From Novosphingobium sp. 28-62-57 (GTDB lineage Bacteria; Pseudomonadota; Alphaproteobacteria; Sphingomonadales; Sphingomonadaceae): 64,000 nt of DNA. Below are positions 33,401-41,175 of this stretch, piece after piece. Under the pieces are notes generated by a model, which worked only from the letters and a program-made list of their open reading frames with translations, searched no databases and was not told the origin of the DNA. Made by a program: the position numbers and the translations under genes. Where the stretch lies: the NCBI GenBank assembly GCA_002256985.1, contig NCGO01000001.1, forward strand, positions 806,001 to 870,000, in the 5' to 3' direction. How positions within the stretch are numbered: the first letter of the stretch is position 1; each line of letters begins with the position of its first letter.

Positions 33401-34722
33401 GCATGGGCACTGACAGCGTAGACGAGGGTCTCGATCTGCGCGGCGGAGAGGAGCCCGCGCGCTACGACCCCGCCGGGCAGCTTTGGCACTATGTTGGGCA
33501 CTGGCGCGGTGATCGAGCCCATCGCAACCGATTCCACCAGCGGTGTGGGGTGATCAGCAGCGCCTGCGATCTCAATGCGGCTCGGCCGGTAGGGCAAATA
33601 GTGACCGACTTGCTCCGGCGACAGGGCTGGCACGTCGAGCGCTTCGTAGACAACCGATGCGGCCGATTCACGTGCGGCAGTTGGCCTTGCCACCACTGGT
33701 GACGGACGAAGCGCAGGTCGAAGCAGCGGAAGAGCCTTGAGGGAACGGAGCGGCGTTAGCACTGCAGTTGGAGCAGTGGTCCGAGCAGGCACCGTGTCGA
33801 CCAGCGCACAGACATCTGCAAAGTCCGCGGTCCGGGCGATGACCGGTTCGCTGGTCGCGTCGACTTTGTCGAGCACCAGCAACCGCGTGGTGATCGAGGT
33901 GCCCTGGGCCAAGAACCAGCGCTCGATAGCGACGTCGAGGCGCAGCGCCGCTGGGCTGGTCATGCGGCGCAAAGACCGGCTCATGTCGAACCACTCCGGC
34001 ATGATTGCGGTGAGCCGCCCGCCGGGAGCGAGGCGGTTCCATGCCGAACGCAAATGCCGCGCGGCTGTACGGCCATCGTGACCGCGCTCGGCGCCCCACG
34101 AATAAGGCGGGTTCATCAGGACAACGGCGGGCCGAGGCGCTGCGCGCAAAAGGTCGTCGATCAGCTCTGCATCGTGGCCCGTAATGCTGGCCACTGGGAA
34201 TAAGTGACCGAGGCAATCACGGCGCAGCGCGGAGATCTCGTTGATAGCAAGCCTTGCGCCCGCCTTGTCCGCCCATACCGCCAGCATGCCGGTTCCGGCG
34301 GAAGGCTCAAGCACGAGATCGCCGCGTGCGATGCAACAGGCCCGTGCCGCTAGCCAGGCAAGTCGCGGCGGGGTCGCGAACTGCTGGAGCTCGATCTGCT
34401 CTTCGCTGCGCGTGGTCTGACGCGGCACCAATGATTCTAGGTGGCCGAAGAATTCTGCGGCAGTAAGCGGGCTGGCGTCCAACCCGATTGCCGGCTGATC
34501 CTGCAACCAGATGACTTGCGCAATTTCGAGCGCGGCGTGGGCATCGCGCACAGACCAACGGCCAGTAGCATCGCTGCCACCGAACTGCGCGGATAGCTCA
34601 GCATTGAGGACCGGACGCGTAATGGCCTCGGATCGGCTAAACCGGGCTGCAACGGCATGCGCGACTGACATGACAAGGGGTTGCTCACCAAACGGCAAGG
34701 CGAGAACGGGGAAAGTGGACAT
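30490..34722 (-). CDS. Giant fusion: SAM-dependent methyltransferase + strawberry-notch DEAD/DEAH helicase
   Basis: 1410 aa. Methyltransferase domain: LEPSAGTGMLAVWA (motif I) at about 139-151 and NPPY at 204-207, as in N6-adenine/N4-cytosine methylases. Strawberry-notch ATPase: unusual Walker A GDGTGAGKGRQ at 473-483, DEAH at 580-583, YASATGASD motif III, and a C-terminal helicase half with VFSDAGGTGRSYHADL and IQGLGRTNRTNQ (Arg-finger motif VI). Such fusions are conserved on sphingomonad plasmids and ICEs and are thought to protect or process element DNA; the target is unknown. The leader has GUCAGGAGG plus a short bulged hairpin (34738-34760). It lies 73 bp before the Toprim gene, on the same strand. 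Confidence 0.93.
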   Translation of the reverse strand: MSTFPVLALPFGEQPLVMSVAHAVAARFSRSEAITRPVLNAELSAQFGGSDATGRWSVRDAHAALEIAQVIWLQDQPAIGLDASPLTAAEFFGHLESLVPRQTTRSEEQIELQQFATPPRLAWLAARACCIARGDLVLEPSAGTGMLAVWADKAGARLAINEISALRRDCLGHLFPVASITGHDAELIDDLLRAAPRPAVVLMNPPYSWGAERGHDGRTAARHLRSAWNRLAPGGRLTAIMPEWFDMSRSLRRMTSPAALRLDVAIERWFLAQGTSITTRLLVLDKVDATSEPVIARTADFADVCALVDTVPARTTAPTAVLTPLRSLKALPLLRPALRPSPVVARPTAARESAASVVYEALDVPALSPEQVGHYLPYRPSRIEIAGAADHPTPLVESVAMGSITAPVPNIVPKLPGGVVARGLLSAAQIETLVYAVSAHARDLPGLFAPEDKGCTLKASVEGKAYRMGYFLGDGTGAGKGRQVASVILDRWVQGGRRHIWISKNEALLEDARRDWSALGGLPIDIQPLATWKLGSQVTMQEGILFVTYPTLRSGRADATRLDQILAWAGEDFDGVIVFDEAHAMANAAGGEGSRGKTKGSEQGVAGVRLQNLLPRARVLYASATGASDVNNLAYATRLGLWGPETAFANREEFVTDIRAGGIAAMELVARDLKALGLYTARALSFAGVEYEILEHHLSADQIAVYDAYADAWAIIHANLREALEATRIVDCETGGTLNSGAKSAALSIFEGTKQRFFAQLLLSMKLPSLLPAIDAALQEGHAVVVQLVSTAEAMLDRRLADLSDEEREALEIDLSPREYVVDYLMKSFPVRLMAVFTDENGNPRSEPMSDEYGAPVLCQSALAARERMVEQLCALPPIATALDAIIERFGTDKVAEVTGRTKRLVVGSDGRQKLQSRTQRANLAETQAFMDGDKRILVFSDAGGTGRSYHADLATRNQARRVHFLLEPGWRADAAIQGLGRTNRTNQASAPLFRPVTTDVRGERRFISTIARRLDSLGALTRGQRQTGGQNLFDPADNLESIYAKEALNRWFGLLFMGKLEAVGLARFQDLTGLRIESADGGMVDDLPTIQRWLNRILALPIGLQNAIFDEFLGLVEARIDAARASGTLDLGLETIAVESFEILSDTWLRTDSVSGATTHLLELEIARALKPLTLDRVGQLEGTSGSRRRLMCNSRSGRAALLVPARSLLADDGSRITRHELVRPLKRGYLSDDQLAESSWEPVDEPAFRDAWQSEVDEALSSLKRERLHLATGLLLPVWDKLPTDYVRVSRISARDGRSLLGREVPLHAIGQISNALGLEAAPEIAPESLIAAVLASGRAMPIRAREALMLKRSLVNGAQRLELTGWSASRLDWYKAQGCFTDIIRFQTRLFVPLEGAAEVVASIERH

Positions 34723-34795
34723 GCGAAACCTCCTGACGAGACCCGCGCCATGCAGGGCTCAAAAGGCACCAAGCCACCTCTCCTCTCCGCGACGC

Positions 34796-35692
34796 TCAAA
34801 TCGCCGCGCGCAATCGCTGCATAAGCACGTCGTTCCAGTCCTCGTCGGCACGCTCAGGGCGCTGGGTCACGATCCGCCGATCCTTACGGGCATAGGCTTC
34901 GCGAGCGCGTTCTTCTGCGAGCAGACCGCCAGCATCGTTGTCGACGAACAGAATGAGTTCGCGCACCGATTCCGGTATCGTGACCAGTCCGAAACGCTCG
35001 TTGCCAAGAGTCGCCCAGCAGGGAGTTCCGAAGAGTTGCATTGCTGAAAGCGCGCTTTCGGTGCCTTCAGCGAGGCCGAGGCGCCCCGTTCGCGGGAACG
35101 CCAGGCGCACCGCGCCAGAACCGAGACTGCCCAGCGCGCGCTTGGGCTGTTCGAACGTCGCGAGACCGTTGCCATCGGGATTGAGGAAGGTGCGGTGCAG
35201 CGCCAGGATTCCGACATCATTGCGCACCGCCGCCACCATCGCCGGAAGGAACTGCACGGAGCCCTTGGGGCCAAGCGGCATACGCGGATGAAAGCGCAGC
35301 TCGGTCGATGCGACCGTGACACCTCTTGCCAAGAGGTATCGAGCGGCCGAGCTGCCTGCGAGGGGTGAGGCCTCGAGCCATAGCCTGAGTGCGTTGCGGT
35401 CGGCGATTTCGTGACGCGGCTTGGTTGCGATCGGGCCCCCTACCCCGTCGAACAGGTCCGAGATCCGCACCCCAAGCTTGGCCATGCCTCGTAAGACGGC
35501 CTCATTGGTGCAGCCGGCAAAGCAATGAACCAAGATCGCGCGCTTACCGAGTGTGATGCTGAGCGAGGGGGTACGATCAGCGTGGGCAGGGCAGCAACAC
35601 ATACCGCGCGAGCGGGACCATTTCCCGCTCAGTGCCTCGACGATCATGCGAGCGCGGGCTTCGAGCGTTTTGCGACTGTGAACTTGGGACAT
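34796..35692 (-). CDS. CHC2 zinc-finger/Toprim primase-like protein
   Basis: 298 aa from the ATG at 35692; an open extension to 35752 lacks support. N-terminal zinc ribbon CCCPAHADRTPSLSIT...HCFAGC as in DnaG-type primases. The Toprim domain has LGLAEGTESALSAM (Glu) and LILFVDNDAGG (DxD). It matches the DUF7146/Toprim proteins of alphaproteobacterial plasmids. It may prime complementary-strand synthesis after transfer. It is upstream of the giant methyltransferase/helicase and divergent from the lytic transglycosylase, sharing a region with SOS box 4. Confidence 0.9.
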   Translation of the reverse strand: MSQVHSRKTLEARARMIVEALSGKWSRSRGMCCCPAHADRTPSLSITLGKRAILVHCFAGCTNEAVLRGMAKLGVRISDLFDGVGGPIATKPRHEIADRNALRLWLEASPLAGSSAARYLLARGVTVASTELRFHPRMPLGPKGSVQFLPAMVAAVRNDVGILALHRTFLNPDGNGLATFEQPKRALGSLGSGAVRLAFPRTGRLGLAEGTESALSAMQLFGTPCWATLGNERFGLVTIPESVRELILFVDNDAGGLLAEERAREAYARKDRRIVTQRPERADEDWNDVLMQRLRAAI

Positions 35693-35772
35693 GGGACATC
35701 TCCATTCTGGCATGCCCCCACCCGCGCAGCCTCCGCTCTGCGCTGCCATCAATGCGTTTTCCTACACACCTT

Positions 35773-35787
35773 GTTCTTTATATGTTC
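35773..35787 (+). promoter_or_regulatory. LexA/SOS box 4 upstream of the lytic transglycosylase (GTTC-TTTATAT-GTTC)
   Basis: Exact GTTC-N7-GTTC, 32 bp before the ATG at 35820 and 80 bp before the divergent Toprim gene. It is oriented towards the transglycosylase. An AT-rich -10-like element overlaps the box. Confidence 0.8.
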
Positions 35788-35819
35788 CACACCGATTCGG
35801 CTATAGAAGGAATCGAGCC

Positions 35820-36482
35820 ATGAGATTGAGATGGGCAACGATTGCTGCGGCGGTCACTGGACTAGCGGTTATCGCCCCCGCTCAAGCGCGGGAGGAAGCG
35901 ATCACAGGAGTTGCCACTGCACCTGGTATTGGACCTCAGGGCTTCCGTGTGGCCGAGGCGTCAAACGGTTTCCAATTGGTCGAGCATGGTATCTGGAAAC
36001 GTCCCAAAGATACTACCTTGCCCGCCGCCGCTATCGTCGAAGCTGGCCGGATCCACCTTCCCTATCGCTATGCGAAATCTGAAAGCAGGAGGCCGTCAGG
36101 TTTTCGCAGGGCAAGCTACCTCCCCCATGTCTACGCTGCGGAGACGCAATATGCGTTACCGGCGGGCCTTCTCGACGCGTTGGTATGGACAGAGTCCCGG
36201 TATAATCCATTGGCGATTAGCAAGGCTGGTGCTGCTGGGTTGGGACAGCTAATGCCCGGAACCGCTCGCGATCTTGGCATTTCAAACCGCTTCGATCCAA
36301 TGCCCAACATCTTCGGCGCAGCGCGGTATCTGCGCCAAATGCTCGACAAGTTCGGGGTAGTGCATCTGGCTATCGCTGCCTACAATGCTGGTCCTGGCGC
36401 GGTGGAACGAGCTGGTGGTATCCCGCACAATGGCGAGACGCCGGCCTATGTGCGCAGTGTGCTGCGCCATTGGCGTTTCTGA
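35820..36482 (+). CDS. Lytic transglycosylase (SLT family), transfer-associated
   Basis: 220 aa from the ATG at 35820 (GAAGG upstream). Signal peptide MRLRWATIAAAVTGLAVIAPAQA. SLT domain at about 105-215: catalytic Glu125 in WTESRYNP, AGAAGLGQLMPGTARDLGI, AAYNAGPGAV. It acts in the periplasm to open peptidoglycan, as VirB1/TrbN-type enzymes do for conjugation. It is the only cell-envelope transfer function seen here and has its own SOS box. Confidence 0.92.
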   Translation: MRLRWATIAAAVTGLAVIAPAQAREEAITGVATAPGIGPQGFRVAEASNGFQLVEHGIWKRPKDTTLPAAAIVEAGRIHLPYRYAKSESRRPSGFRRASYLPHVYAAETQYALPAGLLDALVWTESRYNPLAISKAGAAGLGQLMPGTARDLGISNRFDPMPNIFGAARYLRQMLDKFGVVHLAIAAYNAGPGAVERAGGIPHNGETPAYVRSVLRHWRF

Positions 36483-36496
36483 AAAGGGGGTTGGTT

Positions 36497-36706
36497 GTGA
36501 GTTCCAGTCGAATACGCGTGTCTGGAATGTTAAGCCGCGGCAGGCGCGGGATGATCTTGACCACAAAAGCCGACGAAGTCTGGATCGTCGAGAGCCAGGA
36601 AGTTGCCGACGATCTCATTGGCTCAAGGGTGATCATTGAAGGTGTCGTTGCAGGGATGGATCGGTTACGTGCTGACTGGATTGGCGCGGACAGTCATTCT
36701 TCCTGA
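36497..36706 (+). CDS. Second DUF5818-type protein, soluble paralogue
   Basis: 69 aa from the GTG at 36497 (AAAAGGGGG upstream; an ATG at 36470 overlaps the previous gene). RIRVSGMLSRGRRGMILTTK followed by ADDLIGSRVIIEGVVAGMDR aligns along its length with the 8074 product (LTGTLEQNRNGLVLRT...ARELIGSRVEIIG), without the membrane helix. It follows the transglycosylase directly and overlaps the convergent integrase by 13 bp. Confidence 0.72.
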   Translation: MSSSRIRVSGMLSRGRRGMILTTKADEVWIVESQEVADDLIGSRVIIEGVVAGMDRLRADWIGADSHSS

Positions 36707-37968
36707 TTTTTCTGCGGCGGATATCTCGCGACGAGGTGAAGAACCTCCCTGCCCCATAGCGCGAGCGCCTCGCGCTTCTCATTGGTGTACTGATGCCGAT
36801 GATAAACCCCGGCGACACCAGCCATTGCTGACCCCGACTGATGATTGAGGACAGCTTCCGAGACGACCAATGGTATTCCGAGCCTTTGCAGGCCGGTTGC
36901 CACCGTCCGGCGAATATCATGCATGGTGAAATGCCCAGCTTCATAGCCGAGCTTCTCGTCCACGCTTGCCCGTATCCGCTTCCAAGCCTTGGACAGGCCA
37001 CTGACACTGTTCGTGTTGGTTACCTTGGATGCCAATAGAATTTGGGATTGTTTGTGAGCGTCGTCCGGAGTGATCCCCGAGGCCGCAAAAATCTCGGTGA
37101 CGACCGCAAGGGTCTGCGCTGACAGCGGCACCACATTCGCCTTTCCGTTTTTCGCTCTGTCCCCCGGCACCGTCCAAACCTTCGCTTTGAAGTCGAACTC
37201 ATCGCAAGTGGCGTCGAGCACCTCTCCCCTGCGTTGGGCTGTAAGAACAAGCATTTGCACAAGATGACCAAACGGAAAGCCGTCTTCGGCAGCAGCCTGC
37301 CACAATGCCGCGAGTTCACGATCGCTAAGTACGCGGTCGCGAGGCTCGCTCCGCTTCGGGCGCCAAGCATCCCTACACGGGTTTGCAGGCAAATGCTCGA
37401 GCCTGGTGAGCGCCCATGTGTAGAACGTAGAGAGATGGCGAAATACGATGCGCGCCATGGTCAGGGTCTCTTTGCCGCCCTCGAAGGCCACCTTCTCGAC
37501 GAAGCGGCTCACGTCGCTTCGAGTGATAGCATCGGCGAGGCGGTCGCCCAACTCAGGCTCAATGTACTTCCGGAAGACTCGGTCAAACTCTCGGGCGCTG
37601 CGCTTCTTCCCTTCGATCTGCTGGATGAGGTAGATTTCATAGAGCTCAGCAACAGTTCCAACCCCCTTGGTCCCCTTCCGCTTCGCCCCTTCTTTCCTTG
37701 CGATACTCTTGCCTTGCTCCACGTCGACAAGGAGATCGCGCGCCTTCCTTCGAGCATTGGCCAAAGTGAAACTCGGGCCATGGCGTCCAATCGTGATATT
37801 CAACCATTTCCCCTGCACCCGCTTGCGCAAAATGTATGTCTTGATACCACTCGCGCCGATGCGCAGGCGAAGGCCGTTGACGATGCCGTCCACGAGCTCA
37901 ATCTGTCCTGTCGCTGGGGCCTTCAGCCCTGCGATCCGCGCATCCGTCAATCCCACTTTGTTCGCCAT
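36694..37968 (-). CDS. int: P4-type tyrosine integrase of the element
   Basis: 424 aa. N-terminal DUF4102-like arm-binding domain (LTDARIAGLKAP, LRLRIGASGIKTYILR, KARDLLVDVEQGKS), core-binding domain and catalytic domain with Arg in LTAQRRGEVL, HDIRR (HxxR), LNHQSG (second His) and the nucleophile region VAGVYHRHQY. It faces away from the tRNA-Lys fragment that starts 131 bp from its start codon, the usual layout for elements that integrate in tRNA 3' ends. Its promoter is covered by SOS box 5. Confidence 0.96.
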   Translation of the reverse strand: MANKVGLTDARIAGLKAPATGQIELVDGIVNGLRLRIGASGIKTYILRKRVQGKWLNITIGRHGPSFTLANARRKARDLLVDVEQGKSIARKEGAKRKGTKGVGTVAELYEIYLIQQIEGKKRSAREFDRVFRKYIEPELGDRLADAITRSDVSRFVEKVAFEGGKETLTMARIVFRHLSTFYTWALTRLEHLPANPCRDAWRPKRSEPRDRVLSDRELAALWQAAAEDGFPFGHLVQMLVLTAQRRGEVLDATCDEFDFKAKVWTVPGDRAKNGKANVVPLSAQTLAVVTEIFAASGITPDDAHKQSQILLASKVTNTNSVSGLSKAWKRIRASVDEKLGYEAGHFTMHDIRRTVATGLQRLGIPLVVSEAVLNHQSGSAMAGVAGVYHRHQYTNEKREALALWGREVLHLVARYPPQKNQEE

Positions 37969-37993
37969 ATGTGCCTGCTACCTTAGGTAGCTT

Positions 37994-38026
37994 TTTGTAC
38001 TGGATACTCGCGAACATTTCAAGAAC
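37994..38026 (-). promoter_or_regulatory. int promoter with LexA/SOS box 5 (GTTC-TTGAAAT-GTTC)
   Basis: On the minus strand the box is 38026-38012. Its spacer provides the -35 TTGAAA (38022-38017), and 17 bp on is TACAAA (37999-37994), a good -10, 25 bp before the int ATG. A repressor on this box would block RNA polymerase directly. Confidence 0.85.
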
Positions 38027-38098
38027 AATTCGGACTATGAATCCCAGATTTCCGCCATTTTTGGACCCGTGCGGACACGCTAGGACCCTCTGATTTCA

Positions 38099-38144
38099 GC
38101 TCTTAATCAGCGGGTCCTTGGTTCGAGCCCAAGTGCGTCCACCA
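38099..38144 (+). other. Attachment site: 3' fragment of tRNA-Lys(CUU)
   Basis: From the anticodon loop (CTCTTAA, CTT anticodon) through TCAGC, the T-arm (CTTGG-TTCGAGC-CCAAG) and the acceptor strand TGCGTCC-A-CCA. The 5' half of a tRNA is absent upstream. This is the remnant left when an element integrates in the 3' half of a plus-strand tRNA gene; the intact gene should be at the left end. Confidence 0.85.
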
Positions 38145-38247
38145 CCATCACCCCCGTTTTCCCGCAAACCATGCGGTGGCCTCACGGCATGGACGCATGA
38201 AGGCTCCGGCGCTCAGTTGTTCGCGTCTGGTTGACGTCGAAGCTGGA

Positions 38248-41175
38248 CTAGAACTTGAACCCGGCGGCCACACCATAGCGGCGCGGTTCGAGGGTGAAGA
38301 TGTTGGTGAACAACCCGGAAGACTGGTCGGTCACATAAAGACCGGTCGTCGCGTTGTTGTTCCCAAGGTTCTGGATGTAACCCCTCAGGAACCAGCGATC
38401 ATCGCGCCCGTTCAGCTGAATCTGCGCGTTCATCACCTCGTAACCCTTGATCCGGTTGATGTTGCCGTTGAAGATCGTGCCGTAGCTTTCCCCGGTGTAG
38501 TTGATGTCAAAACGCGGGACGAGTGACATGTCGCCCAGTTCGAGCGTGTACTGGATGCCGGCAGACCATTTGAATTCTGGTGCCTGTGGCAACTCGTTGC
38601 CTCTGACATTCTTCTCGATACCAGAACTGACGCGGATGCCTCCGAACTGGTTGCCAATGGCTGCCGCCTGGCCCGCCAAAGCGCCGCAGATCGAGAAGGC
38701 ACCTGTGGTGTTCGTTCCCGGGATCGGAGTAGCAGGCTGCAGGCCGATGCCGCCGTTGATGGTGTTGACAAAGGCGTTGGCCGCCGTCGCGTTTGGACCT
38801 GTGACCGCGCAGATCGAGCCCAGCGTGATGTCCTTGATCAGAACGGTATCCGAACGGCCCGCCGAAGGATCACGCGTATCCACGAACAACTGGTCACCCA
38901 CCACCTTGGTCTTCAGGTAGCTGGCAGACATGTTGATCAACAGATTGCGGGTCGGCGCCACAATCGCTTCGGCCTCAACCCCGTAGATGTCGGCATTGAT
39001 GTTGTCGTTAACCGAAGTGCGTGCCGTGATGCGGCTGAGTTGCAGGTCCTTGTAGCGATAGTAGAAGCCCGAAAGGTTCAACTGCAGGGAACCGAAGCGG
39101 TTCTTTGAGCCGATTTCGAAGGAATCGACGCTTTCAGGCCTGAATGCGTCGTTCACCGATCCCACCGACAGCGGCGGGTTGATACCGCCAGACTTGTACC
39201 CGCGCGAATAGGACAGGTAGATCAGGTTGTCGGGCGTAAGCTGGACATCGAGCACGGCGCGGCCGGTAAAGCGACCGAAGCTGACCGAGCGCTCCTGGAA
39301 CGGCTGAACACCCGGAGTACCCTTGTCGAAATCGGCCGTGGCGAAGTTCAGCGCATTTTCGAGTGACGCTGCACCGACGAGGGCATAGATCGCATTGCCG
39401 CCTGCAAACTCGCTCGACAAACCGTCGCTCAACAGCGTGGTCCGGGCACGTGTGAACTTCTTGTCGTGGTTATAGCGCAGGCCCAGCGTGAGCTTCACCT
39501 TGTCGTTGAACTTGAAGTAGGTTTCACCAAAAATGCCGTAGCTGTCGAGAGTGCCCCGATCGGTGTTGCTGCGGAAGAACGGCGATGGGCGGAAGACCGC
39601 TTGCGGCCCGAATGCGCCCGAAGCAGCAGCAGCGGCCCCGAGGATGCCTGCCGCATAGTCCAGACCGAACGAGTTGACATAGTAGCTGTTGTTCGTGGTG
39701 ACGCCGCGCAGGTAATTGGCGCCAATCAGGAAATTGAACATGCCATCAAAGTCGGAATCGATGTGCGCTTCGGCAGCATATTGCTTGTACTCCTGGCTCG
39801 ATTCATCGAAATCGAGCGAGGTGTTGGCGCAAATCCGCTTGTTTTCAGCACCATAAACGCCAACGTTGTTGGGATCGATATCCGACTGGCAGACCTGACC
39901 AGTGGGACCATTGGGGATCAACCGCTGAGCAATTGGCGCAAAAGCAAAGCCAAGAGCCGGGTTCTGGGCAAAAGCAGCAAGCGCGAAGAGCCCCGGATTG
40001 CCAACAAGGCTGCGTTGACGCGCAAGGTTGTAGTCTGAGCGGCTGCGAACAGTATTGCGCGTGAATCCGGCTGTCACATTCAGCGTCAGGCTGTTGCCGA
40101 GCGCCTGCTGCAGCTTGCCCTGATAGACCTCTTCCTGCGCGAAGTAGGTTGGCAGGTAGTCGATGTCGACGGTGCGGACATCGGCAGGATTGACCACGCC
40201 GGAGTTTCCATCGCCGTCTGTTCCGTAGATGCTGCCAAGGCCCAGCGCTGCAAATGATGGGGAAACCGCGATCCCGAAGAATTCGCGCGAGGAGAGCAGC
40301 GAAGCGAGGGTTGAATCCGCGTTCGTGGTCTCGTTCGCCAGCTTGTCGGGCAAGCAGCCAAGGATGCCGGTAGGATCGCGATGGCAAAGCTGCTTCTGGA
40401 TGCGGCTGCGATTGTCGTTCTCGCGGAAATAGTACGCAGAAAGATCGACGGTCGTGTCTGAGCTTGGCTCCCACCGCAGCGAGCCGCGGAAGGCGTACAT
40501 GTCGCGCCCGTCGATACGGCTGTTGGTCGCAAGGTTGCGGGTGAAGCCATCGCGCTTGTTGTACATGCCCGCAAGGCGAATGCCGAGCGTTTCGCCAAGC
40601 GGCACGTTGACCATGCCGCGAGCGCGGACGGAGTTGTACTTGCCGTAATCAATATCGCCCGAAGCACCGAAGCCCGACAGGTCAGGCTTGGCGGTGATCA
40701 CGTTGACGACGCCGGACGTGGCATTGCGACCGAACAGCGTGCCTTGCGGACCGCGCAGCACTTCAATCCGTTCAAGATCGAAAAATTCGGTTTCGAACAG
40801 ACGGCTCTGCACCATCGGCATGTCGTTCAGGTGGATGCCGGTGGCCGCATCGCACGACACACCGACGCAAAGATCGCCGATACCGCGGATCGTGAAGCTG
40901 GAAGACGTGAAGTTGGTTTTGGTGAACGTCACGTTGGGAAGGGATAGCTGCAGGTCTGAGGGGTTCTGGATCTGCTGCTTTTCGAGGTTCTCGGCAGAAA
41001 ATGCCGAAACCGCAATCGGAACAGCCTGCAGCGATTGCGCCTGGCGCTGTGCTGTAACGATGATTTCTTGAAGACCGAAATTGTCATCGGCAGTTTGTGG
41101 CGCTTCTTGGGAAAACGCGGGTACGGAAACGGCTGCGGCGCAAACGCCAACAAGCAGGGAAAGCTTGCCCCTCAT
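38248..41175 (-). CDS. TonB-dependent outer-membrane receptor
   Basis: 975 aa: signal peptide (KLSLLVGVCAAAVSVPAFS), TonB box EIIVTAQR near residue 37, plug domain (VPIAVSAFSAENLEKQQIQN ... RIEVLRGPQGTLFGRNATSGVVNVIT) and a beta-barrel ending in VAAGFKF. Cysteine pairs in loops suggest disulfides. It resembles the large family of sphingomonad receptors for plant- or steroid-type compounds, but the substrate cannot be told. First chromosomal gene right of the element; its promoter region holds a perfect palindrome (41261-41280). Confidence 0.95.
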   Translation of the reverse strand: MRGKLSLLVGVCAAAVSVPAFSQEAPQTADDNFGLQEIIVTAQRQAQSLQAVPIAVSAFSAENLEKQQIQNPSDLQLSLPNVTFTKTNFTSSSFTIRGIGDLCVGVSCDAATGIHLNDMPMVQSRLFETEFFDLERIEVLRGPQGTLFGRNATSGVVNVITAKPDLSGFGASGDIDYGKYNSVRARGMVNVPLGETLGIRLAGMYNKRDGFTRNLATNSRIDGRDMYAFRGSLRWEPSSDTTVDLSAYYFRENDNRSRIQKQLCHRDPTGILGCLPDKLANETTNADSTLASLLSSREFFGIAVSPSFAALGLGSIYGTDGDGNSGVVNPADVRTVDIDYLPTYFAQEEVYQGKLQQALGNSLTLNVTAGFTRNTVRSRSDYNLARQRSLVGNPGLFALAAFAQNPALGFAFAPIAQRLIPNGPTGQVCQSDIDPNNVGVYGAENKRICANTSLDFDESSQEYKQYAAEAHIDSDFDGMFNFLIGANYLRGVTTNNSYYVNSFGLDYAAGILGAAAAASGAFGPQAVFRPSPFFRSNTDRGTLDSYGIFGETYFKFNDKVKLTLGLRYNHDKKFTRARTTLLSDGLSSEFAGGNAIYALVGAASLENALNFATADFDKGTPGVQPFQERSVSFGRFTGRAVLDVQLTPDNLIYLSYSRGYKSGGINPPLSVGSVNDAFRPESVDSFEIGSKNRFGSLQLNLSGFYYRYKDLQLSRITARTSVNDNINADIYGVEAEAIVAPTRNLLINMSASYLKTKVVGDQLFVDTRDPSAGRSDTVLIKDITLGSICAVTGPNATAANAFVNTINGGIGLQPATPIPGTNTTGAFSICGALAGQAAAIGNQFGGIRVSSGIEKNVRGNELPQAPEFKWSAGIQYTLELGDMSLVPRFDINYTGESYGTIFNGNINRIKGYEVMNAQIQLNGRDDRWFLRGYIQNLGNNNATTGLYVTDQSSGLFTNIFTLEPRRYGVAAGFKF

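Larger units (their letters stand above)
1..38144. mobile_element. Right part of an integrated conjugative/mobilizable element ending in a tRNA-Lys(CUU) site
   Basis: The stretch holds an integrase facing away from a tRNA 3' fragment at 38100-38144, a MobF relaxase, a TraD coupling protein, an RHH accessory protein, an ArdC-like protein, SSB, a ParB-like protein, an S24 repressor and cargo. The genes right of 38144 are ordinary chromosomal genes. A displaced 3' tRNA fragment on the right implies that the intact tRNA-Lys and the left end lie left of the window. No replication initiator or type IV secretion genes are visible, so an ICE (with mating genes further left), an IME or an integrated plasmid are all possible. 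The boundary at 38144 is well supported; the left extent is unknown. Confidence 0.85.
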
